Shown here piece by piece: positions 52,905 to 61,419 of a DNA stretch of 64,000 nucleotides; position 1 is the first letter of the stretch; each line of letters starts with the position of its first letter. The notes beneath the pieces are model-generated. The model worked only from the letters and a program-made list of their open reading frames with translations, searched no databases and was not told the origin of the DNA. The DNA comes from Nocardia goodfellowii (lineage in GTDB: Bacteria; Actinomycetota; Actinomycetes; Mycobacteriales; Mycobacteriaceae): NCBI RefSeq assembly GCF_017875645.1, contig NZ_JAGGMR010000001.1, positions 1,116,001-1,180,000 of the forward strand, given 5' to 3'. Position numbers and translations under genes: made by a program.

Positions 52905-53356
52905 TGGATCTTGAAGATGACCACGCGCTGCACCACGAAGTTGATGACGGTGGCGGTGCCCTGCGCGACGAGGAAGGCCAGCGGCACGCGCCACCACTCG
53001 TCGGGCAGCGTGGTGTACATCACCCAGTTCAGGCCCACCTGGACGGCGAAGGTGCAGGCGTAGAGCGCGACGACCGCGAGGAAGCGCAACCGGCTCGGTT
53101 CGGCCTTGAAGGTCCAGCGCCGATTGATCAAGTACGCCGTTGTCGTGCCCGCGACGAAGCTGATCGCTTTCGCCACGCTGACCGGTAAACCGACCACCTG
53201 CAACAGCAGGACGTAGAGCCCGAAGTCCACGATCGCCGACAGACCGCCCGTGAGGGTGAATCGGATGATCTGGGTCTTGAGGTCGACATCGGTCCCGCCC
53301 GGCTCGTCTACCAGCGGAAGCTCGGCAGGCAGCGGGAGGTGGGGTTCGGCAGGCAC
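52901..53356 (-). CDS. GtrA family protein, Rv3789 type
   Basis: A 151-residue protein with four hydrophobic helices. FTLTGGLSAIVDFGLYVLLL opens the domain, and TTAYLINRRWTFKA is the signature. It matches M. tuberculosis Rv3789, next to dprE1 in that genome and proposed to help move decaprenyl-phospho-arabinose across the membrane (flippase or recruitment role). Divergent from dprE1. Confidence 0.88.
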   Translation of the reverse strand: MPAEPHLPLPAELPLVDEPGGTDVDLKTQIIRFTLTGGLSAIVDFGLYVLLLQVVGLPVSVAKAISFVAGTTTAYLINRRWTFKAEPSRLRFLAVVALYACTFAVQVGLNWVMYTTLPDEWWRVPLAFLVAQGTATVINFVVQRVVIFKIH

Positions 53357-53528
53357 GCGACGAGCCTAACGGTGCTGCGTTTCTCGACACTCCGGATGTC
53401 CACCCAAGCGACCGCTCGGATTGGTTTCAGGGCGCTAACCAGCCCGGATGTCCGATCCGCGTCATCGCCGCCGGCGCTGCCCCGGTCGGCGCTCGCCGCC
53501 GCTATGTCCGGTCCTACCTGTAGCCTCT

Positions 53529-55013
53529 ATGCCGATGTCCACGAAAGCCTCGACCCCCACACAGGTCACCGACAGCGGTGCCGCCGGCAGTGAAATCGAC
53601 AGCGCCCCCGCTGCCGAGCCCTTCACGTTGCCGACGCGCACCCGGTCACTGACCGGCTGGGGTCGCACCGCACCGACCTCGTCCGAAGTGCTCGCCACCA
53701 GCGATCCCGAAGTGATCGCCAAGGCGGTCGCCATGGTGGCCGAGGACAACGACAGCAAGCCCGCCCACCTGCGCCGCGGTGTCATCGCGCGCGGCCTCGG
53801 CCGCTCCTACGGTGACCACGCCCAGAACGCGGGCGGCCTCGTCGTCGACATGACCGCGCTGAACAACATCCACCGCATCGACCGCGATACCCGCATCGTC
53901 GACGTGGACGGTGGCGTCAGCCTGGATCAGCTCATGAAGGCGGCACTGCCGTTCGGCTTGTGGGTCCCGGTCCTGCCCGGCACCCGCCAGGTCACCATCG
54001 GCGGCGCCATCGCCTCCGATATCCACGGCAAGAACCACCACAGCGAGGGCAGCTTCGGCAACCACGTGCGCTCGATCGATCTGCTCACCGCGGACGGCTC
54101 GGTGCACCACATCACGCCCAAGCGCAATGCCAAGCTGTTCTGGGCGACCGTCGGCGGCAACGGGCTCACCGGCATCATCCTGCGCGCCACCATCGAGATG
54201 GCGCCGACGGAAACCGCGTACTTCCTCAACGACGGGTTGAAGACCACCACCCTCGACGAGACCATCGCGGCACACAGCGACGGTAGCGAGGCGAACTACA
54301 CCTACTCGAGCGCGTGGTTCGACGTGATCAGCCCGCTGCCGAAGCTGGGCCGGGCCACGATCACCCGCGGCCGCCTCGCCAAGCTCGACGAACTGCCGAA
54401 GCGCCTGCAGAAGAAGCCGCTGAAATTCGATGCGCCCCATCTGATGACGGTGCCGGATATCTTCCCGAACTTCACCATGAACAAGCTGACGCTGTCGGCC
54501 ATCGGTGAGGCGTATTACGCCATGGGCGGCAACTACACCGGCAAGGTGCAGAATCTGACGCAGTTCTACCATCCGCTCGACATGATCTCGGAGTGGAACC
54601 GCGGCTACGGCTCCAACGGCTTCCTGCAGTACCAGTTCGTGGTGCCGACCGAGGCGGTCGAGGAGTTCAAGCGGATCATCATCGATATCCAAGCCTCCGG
54701 GCACTATTCGGCACTGAATGTGTTCAAGCTGTTCGGCCCGGGTAACCAGGCGCCGTTGAGCTTCCCGATGCCGGGCTGGAACATCTGCGTCGACTTCCCG
54801 ATCAAGCCGGGCCTGAACGAGCTGGTCACCGAATTGGACCGCCGCGTCATGGAATTCGGCGGACGGCTCTACACCGCGAAGGACTCGCGCACCACCGCCG
54901 AGACCTTCCACAAGATGTACCCGCGGATCGACGAGTGGATCAAGGTCCGCCGGACCGTCGACCCCACAGGCGTTTTCATGTCCGATATGGCGAGAAGGCT
55001 GGAGCTGCAGTGA
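53529..55013 (+). CDS. dprE1: Decaprenylphosphoryl-beta-D-ribose 2'-oxidase
   Basis: A 494-residue FAD enzyme. [20 protein letters not shown] is the FAD site, with [24 protein letters not shown] the conserved flavin motif. The segment [21 protein letters not shown] holds the Cys that benzothiazinones bind (codon TGC at 54786). The N-terminus has about 30 extra residues against the M. tuberculosis protein (461). ATG 53535 is an alternative. With DprE2 it converts decaprenyl-phospho-ribose to decaprenyl-phospho-arabinose. Followed by dprE2 16 bases later. Confidence 0.95.
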   Translation: MPMSTKASTPTQVTDSGAAGSEIDSAPAAEPFTLPTRTRSLTGWGRTAPTSSEVLATSDPEVIAKAVAMVAEDNDSKPAHLRRGVIARGLGRSYGDHAQNAGGLVVDMTALNNIHRIDRDTRIVDVDGGVSLDQLMKAALPFGLWVPVLPGTRQVTIGGAIASDIHGKNHHSEGSFGNHVRSIDLLTADGSVHHITPKRNAKLFWATVGGNGLTGIILRATIEMAPTETAYFLNDGLKTTTLDETIAAHSDGSEANYTYSSAWFDVISPLPKLGRATITRGRLAKLDELPKRLQKKPLKFDAPHLMTVPDIFPNFTMNKLTLSAIGEAYYAMGGNYTGKVQNLTQFYHPLDMISEWNRGYGSNGFLQYQFVVPTEAVEEFKRIIIDIQASGHYSALNVFKLFGPGNQAPLSFPMPGWNICVDFPIKPGLNELVTELDRRVMEFGGRLYTAKDSRTTAETFHKMYPRIDEWIKVRRTVDPTGVFMSDMARRLELQ

Positions 55014-55029
55014 CCGTAGGAGTTCGCAA

Positions 55030-55809
55030 GTGATCAACGCCGTTGGTAACCCGCAGACGATTCTGCTGCTCGGCGGGTCCTCCGAAATCGGGCTGGCGAT
55101 CTGCGCGGAGTACCTGAAGAAAGGTCCCGCCCACATCATCCTGGCCATGCTGCCCAACGATCCACTGCGCGAAGCGGCTTCGGCGCAGATGTACGCGGCG
55201 GGCGCGAGCAAGGTCGGCATCATCGACTTCGACGCGCTCGACACCGACAGCCACCCCAAGGTCATCGACGCGGCCTGGGACAGCGGTGACGTCGATGTCG
55301 CCATCGTCGCCTTCGGCCTGCTCGGCGATGCCGAGGAACTGTGGCAGAACCAGCGCAAGGCCGTGCAGATCGCCGGAATCAACTACACCGCCGCGGTTTC
55401 CGTCGGCGTGCTGATCGGCGAGAAGATGAAGGCGCAGGGTTTCGGCCGCATCATCGCCATGTCCTCGGTGGCGGGCGAGCGGGTGCGCCGCTCCAACTTC
55501 GTCTACGGCTCCACCAAGGCCGGACTGGACGGGTTCTACCTGGGTCTCGGCGAGGCGCTGCGGCCACACGGCCCGCGCGTGCTCGTCATCCGGCCGGGCC
55601 AGGTGCGCACCACCACCACGCTGGAGCACTGGAAGGCCACCGGCGCCAAGGAGGCCCCGTTCACGGTGGACAAGGAAGAGGTTGCCGCGCTGGCGGTTTC
55701 GGCTTCCGAGAAGGGTAAGGAACTGATCTGGGCGCCCGGCCCGGTGCGCTACCTGATGTCGGTCATCCGGCACATCCCGCGGCCGGTCTTCCGCAAGCTG
55801 CCGATCTGA
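55030..55809 (+). CDS. dprE2: Decaprenylphosphoryl-2-keto-beta-D-erythropentose reductase
   Basis: A 259-residue SDR. Cofactor motif [17 protein letters not shown], catalytic [21 protein letters not shown] (Ser, Tyr, Lys). It reduces the keto intermediate with NADH to give decaprenyl-phospho-arabinose, the arabinan donor. GTAGGAG precedes the GTG at 55030, a coupled operon with dprE1. Confidence 0.94.
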   Translation: MINAVGNPQTILLLGGSSEIGLAICAEYLKKGPAHIILAMLPNDPLREAASAQMYAAGASKVGIIDFDALDTDSHPKVIDAAWDSGDVDVAIVAFGLLGDAEELWQNQRKAVQIAGINYTAAVSVGVLIGEKMKAQGFGRIIAMSSVAGERVRRSNFVYGSTKAGLDGFYLGLGEALRPHGPRVLVIRPGQVRTTTTLEHWKATGAKEAPFTVDKEEVAALAVSASEKGKELIWAPGPVRYLMSVIRHIPRPVFRKLPI

Positions 55810-55820
55810 GTTAGACGTCG

Positions 55821-55855
55821 AACAGCCCGCACACCTGAATGGTGTGCGGGCTGTT
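55821..55855. terminator. Intrinsic terminator between dprE2 and the membrane-protein gene
   Basis: Fifteen-base arms AACAGCCCGCACACC (55821-55835) and GGTGTGCGGGCTGTT (55841-55855) with loop TGAAT. Followed by TTCGTTTT on the plus strand. Acts for dprE2 and, in part, for the convergent gene. Confidence 0.88.
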
Positions 55856-55872
55856 TCGTTTTCGGCGGTAGC

Positions 55873-56415
55873 TCAGGCCTCGGGTTCCGGATCGAGCCGG
55901 TTCCAAGCCAGGATGAGCCCCGGCGTGCAGCCGCCGGTCAGCAACGTCGCGAGGACCATGACACCGCCCGCGTACGCGGACTGAAAGGTGCCGATGTCGG
56001 GAAACACCGCCGACACGAAGATCAGATAGAACACCGGTGGCAGCACCAGGAACTGGGTGACCGACAAGCCGATGGAACGGGCCGTATTGCGTTGCGCCAC
56101 CTCCAATTCGTCGAGTGCCGCCGCCGGCGCGGTGTCCTGCACGTGCGAGACGATCCGCAGCATGCCCCACACCGGAACGAAGATCAGGGCCGCCGGAAGC
56201 AGGGCCACGGCCGCCCAGCGCACATCGAAGGCGCACAGCAGGCCCGCGATGAACATGACGGCGAGGGCGAGCACCACCGTGACCGCCAGCGCGCGACGGC
56301 GGCGGCGATTGCGCCAGCCGGGCAGCATGCCGGACAGGCGCTGTTCCTGGATCTGCCAGCGCCGGACCCGGTAGTCCTGGTAGCGGTCGAGCAGGCCGTT
56401 GGTCGTGGTTGTCAT
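55873..56415 (-). CDS. Hypothetical membrane protein in an HTH-containing operon
   Basis: A 180-residue protein with four hydrophobic helices (LAVTVVLALAVMFIAGLLCAF, AVALLPAALIFVPVWGML, FLVLPPVFYLIFVSAVF, VMVLATLLTGGCTPGLIL). The N-terminus is a basic stretch RNRRRRRAL, and the C-terminus ends NRLDPEPEA. It overlaps the end of the upstream HTH gene by four bases, so the two are translationally coupled. This HTH/membrane-protein pairing is common in actinobacteria; function unknown. Confidence 0.75.
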   Translation of the reverse strand: MTTTTNGLLDRYQDYRVRRWQIQEQRLSGMLPGWRNRRRRRALAVTVVLALAVMFIAGLLCAFDVRWAAVALLPAALIFVPVWGMLRIVSHVQDTAPAAALDELEVAQRNTARSIGLSVTQFLVLPPVFYLIFVSAVFPDIGTFQSAYAGGVMVLATLLTGGCTPGLILAWNRLDPEPEA

Positions 56416-56681
56416 GGCCGTCCTTTCGTGTAGATCTCGGCCGACAGGGGGGTGAACTCGGTCCGGGCGAACACGGCCTCGATCGGCAAGCCGAAGACAT
56501 CGCAGATCCGCATGGCGAGATCGAGGCTCGGATAGTGATCGCCCCGCTCCAGCGCACCGATGGTCTGCACGTTGACGTTCACCGCCTCGGCCAGGGCCGC
56601 GCGGCTCATCCGATGTTCGGCCCGCAGCACCGCGATTCGGTTGTAGATCGGGAGGGTTTCTCCCCTTCTGACTGGGCTCAC
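56412..56681 (-). CDS. Small XRE regulator
   Basis: An 89-residue single-domain Cro/C1 HTH: IYNRIAVLRAEHRMSRAALA, recognition QTIGALERGDHYPSLDLAMR. It is coupled to the membrane-protein gene downstream by a four-base overlap. The GTG at 56681 is preferred over the ATG at 56717. TTGACA at 56711-56716 on the minus strand, with a possible -10 just before the GTG, suggests a leaderless or very short-leader transcript. ACAACA/TGTTGT repeats cover the promoter, fitting autorepression. Confidence 0.8.
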   Translation of the reverse strand: MSPVRRGETLPIYNRIAVLRAEHRMSRAALAEAVNVNVQTIGALERGDHYPSLDLAMRICDVFGLPIEAVFARTEFTPLSAEIYTKGRP

Positions 56682-56754
56682 ACAACATAGTGTTGGGAAA
56701 ACACAACAATCTGTCAAGTGTTCCGCCCGAAAGCGCTGATCGCGCGGTGGCCGG

Positions 56755-57468
56755 CTACGGGCGTGCGGCGAGACGCTGCTGCCACTCCTCGGTGGCCCGC
56801 TCCAGCGCCTCGGTCACATGCAGGAGCAATGCGGCGGAGTCTTCGAAGCGCGTGCCCGCCGGGGTATCCCGCCCGAGAACCTCTGCGCCCCGCCGCATTT
56901 CGGCTGCGAGGGCCTTTTGCGAACGTACCGACGCGAGGAGGTTCCGGAGCCAGATCTCGTCGTCCAAGACGTAGCGCTCGCGGCGCCCACCGGGCACTCG
57001 TTCGCGCGCGAGCATGCCCTGCTGCTCGAGCCACGCGACGGCGTGTGAAACCGAGGCCGGGCTGACGCGCAGCCGCTGGACGAGATCAGCCGCGGTGAGC
57101 GCGCCGGAGTCGGTGATATGCAGACAGGCCAGCACTCTGGCCTCCATGCGGGGAAGCCCCTGCGCCACGAGCAGCGCCGTCCAGGATTCCGCGACGTCCC
57201 GCACCGCCCGCGGATCTCGCCCGTAGCCGACATCGGGGATTTCAGGCTCCGGCGGTTGCGCGCGCTTCTGTCTGCGCGCACGCTCACCGGTGGCCTTCTG
57301 GGCCCGATCGGCCCGATAGTCGTCGGGCCCGCCGTTGCGGGTGACCTCGCGCATGATGGTCGACGCGGGCCGGTCCAGCCGTCGGCCGATTTCCGCGTAA
57401 CCGAGCCCTGCGGCCAGCCCCGCCGCGATCTGGCGACGGTCCTCGTTGGTGAGTCTGCCTCCGGGCAT
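56755..57468 (-). CDS. Regulator: IS30-type HTH fused to MarR/GbsR winged helix
   Basis: A 237-residue protein. The N-terminal HTH (LTNEDRRQIAAGLAAGLGYAEIGRRLDRPASTIMREVTRNGG) is of the IS30 transposase/HTH_38 type. After a basic linker, residues about 95-210 are a MarR/GbsR-type winged helix (ARVLACLHITDSGALTAADLVQRLRVSPASVSHAVAWLEQQGML). ATG 57468 follows GAGGAACGAG. Divergent from an alpha/beta hydrolase, probably its target. The promoter carries repeated GAACGCAAC. Confidence 0.82.
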   Translation of the reverse strand: MPGGRLTNEDRRQIAAGLAAGLGYAEIGRRLDRPASTIMREVTRNGGPDDYRADRAQKATGERARRQKRAQPPEPEIPDVGYGRDPRAVRDVAESWTALLVAQGLPRMEARVLACLHITDSGALTAADLVQRLRVSPASVSHAVAWLEQQGMLARERVPGGRRERYVLDDEIWLRNLLASVRSQKALAAEMRRGAEVLGRDTPAGTRFEDSAALLLHVTEALERATEEWQQRLAARP

Positions 57469-57639
57469 CTCGTTCCTCACTGTCGACGTGCGCGGCGCTC
57501 CGCGTCCGCTGGTCAGTATGCATCCGAACGCAACTCATTGCAAAGACAGGCACGGAATCGCTTTGCGTTTACTCATATTTTCATTGCAACGCAGTTGAAA
57601 TAGCGCGGTCTATCAGGCGAATTTGCCTTGCTTTGAACG

Positions 57640-57668
57640 TTGACAGTTCTATGAACGCAACGTACTGT
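57640..57668 (+). promoter_or_regulatory. Sigma-70-type promoter of the alpha/beta hydrolase operon
   Basis: TTGACA (57640-57645), 17-base spacer, TACTGT (57663-57668). The spacer holds GAACGCAAC, repeated at 57526-57534. A palindrome TTGTTC-N10-GAACAA follows at 57674-57695. Confidence 0.62.
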
Positions 57669-57736
57669 TCTCCTTGTTCAGAGATTCCCGAACAACCGGG
57701 AACACGGAGATCGAACCCTGATGCAAGGAGATCGAA

Positions 57737-58549
57737 ATGACCACCACGGCTGCGAACCCGACCCCTTCGACCGCTTCGGCCTGGTCCGGGATGGTGCGGG
57801 TGGAGGACACCGCACTGGCGGTGACCGACACCGGCGGCGCGGGCTTGCCGGTCCTCTACCTCAACGGCGCCTACGCCAATACCAAGCCGTGGAAGAAGCT
57901 GATCGCCGAACTCGGTGACGGCTACCGCCACATCACCTACGACAAGCGGGCCCGTGGCAAGTCCGAGACCTCGGCCGACTACTCCTTCGCGGCCTGCCTG
58001 CGCGATGTCGACGCGGTCCTGGCCGCCGCCGGCGTGCAGCGGGCGATCCTGGTGGGGTGGTCCTACGGCGCGACCCTGGCCGCGCACTGGGCCGAGGCCA
58101 ACCCCGACCGCACCATCGGCGTGGTATCGGTCGACGGCGCGATGCCCTACGGGCTCACCGGCGAAGAAGGGCGCGCACAGATCCGCAAGCTGTTCCACAA
58201 GATGCGCTGGCTGTTTCCGATCGTGCGCCCCTTCGGTTTGGCCGCGAAGATGTCGGTCACCGAGCATGCCGACGTCGGCATCGAGATCAATGAGATCTGC
58301 GCGCACATGGCCCCGGTCCTGAACAACATCACCCGCCCCGTGCGATACGTGCTTGCCAGCGGCTCCAATCTCGGTGGCAGCGAAGCGGAAATGGCCGCCG
58401 CCCGCGCCTCACTCGATCCCTGCCTGGCCGCCAACCCGAATCTGACCATCCACGCCCAGGTGGCCAGCAACCACTCCCACATCCTGCGCAGGGACTTCGA
58501 AGCCGTCGCCGCGGCCGTCCGCGAGACCGCCGCCGATGAGCAGAACTAA
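57737..58549 (+). CDS. Alpha/beta hydrolase
   Basis: A 270-residue hydrolase. Elbow LVGWSYGATLAAH with nucleophile Ser, oxyanion region LYLNGAYANTKPW, acid in the GVVSVDGAM area, and His in ASNHSHILRRDF. Divergent from a dual-HTH regulator. It is followed 91 bases later by a small protein in the same direction. The substrate is unknown; a stress or detoxification role is inferred from the regulator. Confidence 0.85.
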   Translation: MTTTAANPTPSTASAWSGMVRVEDTALAVTDTGGAGLPVLYLNGAYANTKPWKKLIAELGDGYRHITYDKRARGKSETSADYSFAACLRDVDAVLAAAGVQRAILVGWSYGATLAAHWAEANPDRTIGVVSVDGAMPYGLTGEEGRAQIRKLFHKMRWLFPIVRPFGLAAKMSVTEHADVGIEINEICAHMAPVLNNITRPVRYVLASGSNLGGSEAEMAAARASLDPCLAANPNLTIHAQVASNHSHILRRDFEAVAAAVRETAADEQN

Positions 58550-58640
58550 CCGGCCGCGGTACCGCGCAGCCCTGGCCCTGACCGCATTCCGACCCCGTCG
58601 AACACCCCTCAGCACAACCGATTCCAAGGAGAACACCGCC

Positions 58641-59033
58641 ATGTCCAGCACCCTGACCGACCAGAACAAGGCCACCCTGCGGACCGCCGCCTACGGGGCG
58701 ATCTCGTTGCTCGCCGCCGCGAGTGGTTCGCCGCACAAAGCCGCGACCGCGGGCACCGCTGCCCTCTACTCCGCGACCGGAACGGTCGGACATGTCCTCG
58801 CCGCCAAGTCGAAGGACATCAAGCTCGACGGCAAAACCGTCGCCGAGCTCGCCGACCAGGTGTTGCCTGCCCTGACCGAGTCCATGCACCTGCTCGGTGC
58901 ACTGGACCCGGCCGAGGCCGAGAACTTCCGCAGCACGATCGTTACCGCGATCGACGCGGCAACCGCCAAGGTCGAACCCAGCCCGACCACCACCCAGATC
59001 ACCGGCAAGATCACCGCGGCCCTCGACGCTTGA
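58641..59033 (+). CDS. Hypothetical protein downstream of the alpha/beta hydrolase
   Basis: A 130-residue protein without signal peptide, Ala/Thr-rich, with helical segments (TAAYGAISLLAAASGSPHKAA and LADQVLPALTESMHLLGAL). CAAGGAG precedes the ATG. Probably co-transcribed with the hydrolase gene. No family recognised. Confidence 0.7.
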   Translation: MSSTLTDQNKATLRTAAYGAISLLAAASGSPHKAATAGTAALYSATGTVGHVLAAKSKDIKLDGKTVAELADQVLPALTESMHLLGALDPAEAENFRSTIVTAIDAATAKVEPSPTTTQITGKITAALDA

Positions 59034-59120
59034 TGGGATCCCGACCTGGACAACCGCCACTCGGCAGGGGGACCACACCGGCCCCCTTGCCACGGCCGCC
59101 CAGTGCACACGCGGACGGAA

Positions 59121-59160
59121 CATGAAGGCCCCGAACGGAACATCGTTCGGGGCCTTCATG
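59121..59160. terminator. Strong hairpin between the 58641 gene and aftA
   Basis: Perfect 17-base arms (59121-59137 with 59144-59160, core GAAGGCCCCGAACG) around GAACAT. No T-run, but it is the only structure likely to end the operon. Confidence 0.68.
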
Positions 59161-59302
59161 GTGGTCGACCAGCCGGTCCCGAGGGAGACATCAGCAGCGC
59201 TGGGGCCGGGGTTGTGGCGGACTGCGGTTGGTGATCATGGGGCACTAGGCTGACGCGACGGCTTTTCGGTCTACAGGTCAACAGAGGGAAACCGGAGGGG
59301 CT

Positions 59303-61378
59303 ATGAACGGCACCGTTACCGAGACTGGCACGGCGGCGACACCTGGGCGGGTGGGGTCGGCGGTCCGGCAGGTCGGGGCGGGCCTGGGGGAAGCGCTGCT
59401 GGCGGCGCTCGTCGCCGTGGTGGTCGCGGGCGTGGGGCTTTTCGCGTTTTCGCTGGTGCAGTGGCCGGCCTTCAATTCCTCCAACGTGACGCGGGCGTTG
59501 ACCACGGTGGGGCAGGTCGGGGCGGCGGTGCTGCTGGTCGCGGCGATCTGGCTGTTGCGGGAGCGGAAGTGGCCGTGGATGGCGAAACTGCTGTCGTGGG
59601 CCGGGATTTCGACGTTCGTGACGGTTACGCTCGGCATGCCGCTGGCGGCTACCAAGCTGTACCTGTTCGGGGTTTCGGTGGATCAGGAGTTCCGGACCGA
59701 ATACCTGACCAGGCTCACCGACAGCGCCGCGCTGCGCGATATGACCTATGTCGATCTGCCGCCGTTCTATCCGGCCGGGTGGTTCTGGGTCGGTGGCCGA
59801 GTCGCGAACGTGCTCGGAATGGACGGATGGGAGGCGTTCAAGCCCTACGCGATCGGGTCACTGGCGGTGGCGGCGGTGTTGTCACTGGTGTTGTGGTCGA
59901 AGCTGATTCGCGCCGACTGGGCCGTCGCGGTGACGGCCGCGACCACGGCGGTGACGGTGACCTGGGCGGCTCCGGAGGCCTACAGCGCGGTGATCGTGCT
60001 GCTGTTCGCCCCCGCACTGGTGCTGGCGTGGGGTGCGTTGCACCGGCCCGCCGCGCCGGGTGCGGAGCGGACGGCCGGTGGCTGGGGCGCTGTGGTCGGC
60101 ACGGGGTTGTTCCTGGGGATGGCCGCCACGTTCTACACCCTGCATTTCCTGGTCGCGGCGTTCGCGGTCGCGTTGATGGGGTTGCTCGCCGCCTGGTCGG
60201 CGGTGCGGGCACAGCGGGTCGCCAATAGTCGGCGGGGTGCGAAAGACCTTGGCGGCGCGGCAAACACCGGCAGCGCCACAAACACCGGCAGCGCCAAAGA
60301 TACTGGCAGCGCGAAAAACCCTGCGGGCGCCGGTCGCCCGGCGTGGCGAGCGGCGGTGCCGCCACTACTGCGGCTGCTCGCGATCGCCGTGCTCGCCGGG
60401 TTGATCGCGGCGATCGTGTGGCTGCCTTATCTTTTGAAGACGCTCAGCACGAAGATTCCGAGTTCCGGGACGGCGCTGCACTATCTGCCGCAGGGCGGCG
60501 CCGAATTGCCTTTGCCGATGGTGGAATTCACGCTGCTGGGCGGGCTGTGCCTGATCGGGACGATCTGGCTGGTGCTGCGGGCCGGGTCGTCGCGACGAGC
60601 GCAGGCGCTGGGCATCGGTGTGCTGGCCATCTATCTGTGGACGCTGCTGTCGATGGTGGCGACCGCCGCCGGGACGACGCTGCTGTCCTTCCGCTTGGAC
60701 GCACCGCTGAAGGTGCTGCTGGCCGCGGCGGGCGCGTTCGGGTTCGTGGAGGGCGCGCGGGCGCTGTACCAGGCGTTGAACGAACCGGCGGCGCTGAAGC
60801 CGGTCGCGGCGGCGCTCGCGGTCCTGGGCGCGCTGGCATTCGCGCAGGACATTCCGCATGTGCTGACGCCTGAAATCAACACCGCCTACACCGATACCGA
60901 CGGCGACGGCGTGCGCGCGGACCAGCGCCCGCCCGCCGCGGTGGCGCACTATCGCGAGGTGGACGCCGCCCTGCTGGCACAGACCGGCCGGCCGCGGGAT
61001 CAGACGGTGGTGCTGACCGCCGACACCAGCTTCCTCGCGTTCTACCCGTACTTCGGGTTCCAGGCCCTGACCTCGCACTACGCGAACCCGTTGGCGGACT
61101 TCCCCGCTCGCGCCGCGCTGATCGCGGACTGGAGCAAGCTGAAGTCCGCGCCGGAGTTGCTGAACGCGCTGGCGCAGAGCCCGTGGCGGGCGCCGGACGC
61201 GTTCCTGTTCCGCCGCAGCGGCGACAACTACACCCTGCGCCTGGCCCGCGATGTCTATCCGAACGACCCGAACGTGGAGCGCTACCCGGTCGCTTTCCCG
61301 AAGATGCTGTTCGCCGATCCGGCTTTCACCACCACCGAGATCGGGCCCTTCACCCTGGTCACCGTCAAGCGCGCGTAG
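59303..61378 (+). CDS. aftA: Galactan 5-O-arabinofuranosyltransferase
   Basis: A 691-residue GT-C membrane enzyme (Rv3792 type) that primes arabinan on galactan using decaprenyl-phospho-arabinose. About eleven hydrophobic helices. The first periplasmic loop contains FGVSVDQEFRTEYLTRLTDS with the catalytic acidic residue expected there. The C-terminal periplasmic domain ends PFTLVTVKRA. A Gly/Ser/Ala/Asn/Thr-rich loop near residues 315-340 is made of a 18-bp tandem repeat and accounts for part of the extra length over the mycobacterial enzyme (about 643). Confidence 0.92.
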   Translation: MNGTVTETGTAATPGRVGSAVRQVGAGLGEALLAALVAVVVAGVGLFAFSLVQWPAFNSSNVTRALTTVGQVGAAVLLVAAIWLLRERKWPWMAKLLSWAGISTFVTVTLGMPLAATKLYLFGVSVDQEFRTEYLTRLTDSAALRDMTYVDLPPFYPAGWFWVGGRVANVLGMDGWEAFKPYAIGSLAVAAVLSLVLWSKLIRADWAVAVTAATTAVTVTWAAPEAYSAVIVLLFAPALVLAWGALHRPAAPGAERTAGGWGAVVGTGLFLGMAATFYTLHFLVAAFAVALMGLLAAWSAVRAQRVANSRRGAKDLGGAANTGSATNTGSAKDTGSAKNPAGAGRPAWRAAVPPLLRLLAIAVLAGLIAAIVWLPYLLKTLSTKIPSSGTALHYLPQGGAELPLPMVEFTLLGGLCLIGTIWLVLRAGSSRRAQALGIGVLAIYLWTLLSMVATAAGTTLLSFRLDAPLKVLLAAAGAFGFVEGARALYQALNEPAALKPVAAALAVLGALAFAQDIPHVLTPEINTAYTDTDGDGVRADQRPPAAVAHYREVDAALLAQTGRPRDQTVVLTADTSFLAFYPYFGFQALTSHYANPLADFPARAALIADWSKLKSAPELLNALAQSPWRAPDAFLFRRSGDNYTLRLARDVYPNDPNVERYPVAFPKMLFADPAFTTTEIGPFTLVTVKRA
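60263..60316 (+). repeat. 18-bp tandem repeat inside aftA
   Basis: Three units of 18 bases (60263-60280, 60281-60298, 60299-60316), the first two nearly identical (AACACCGGCAGCGCC plus CACA/CAAA), encoding (N/D)TGSA(T/K). In frame, in a predicted non-membrane loop. Confidence 0.8.
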
Positions 61379-61419
61379 CGGCGGAGCGCGCGCCGGCGGG
61401 GTGGTTAGAGTGAACGATC

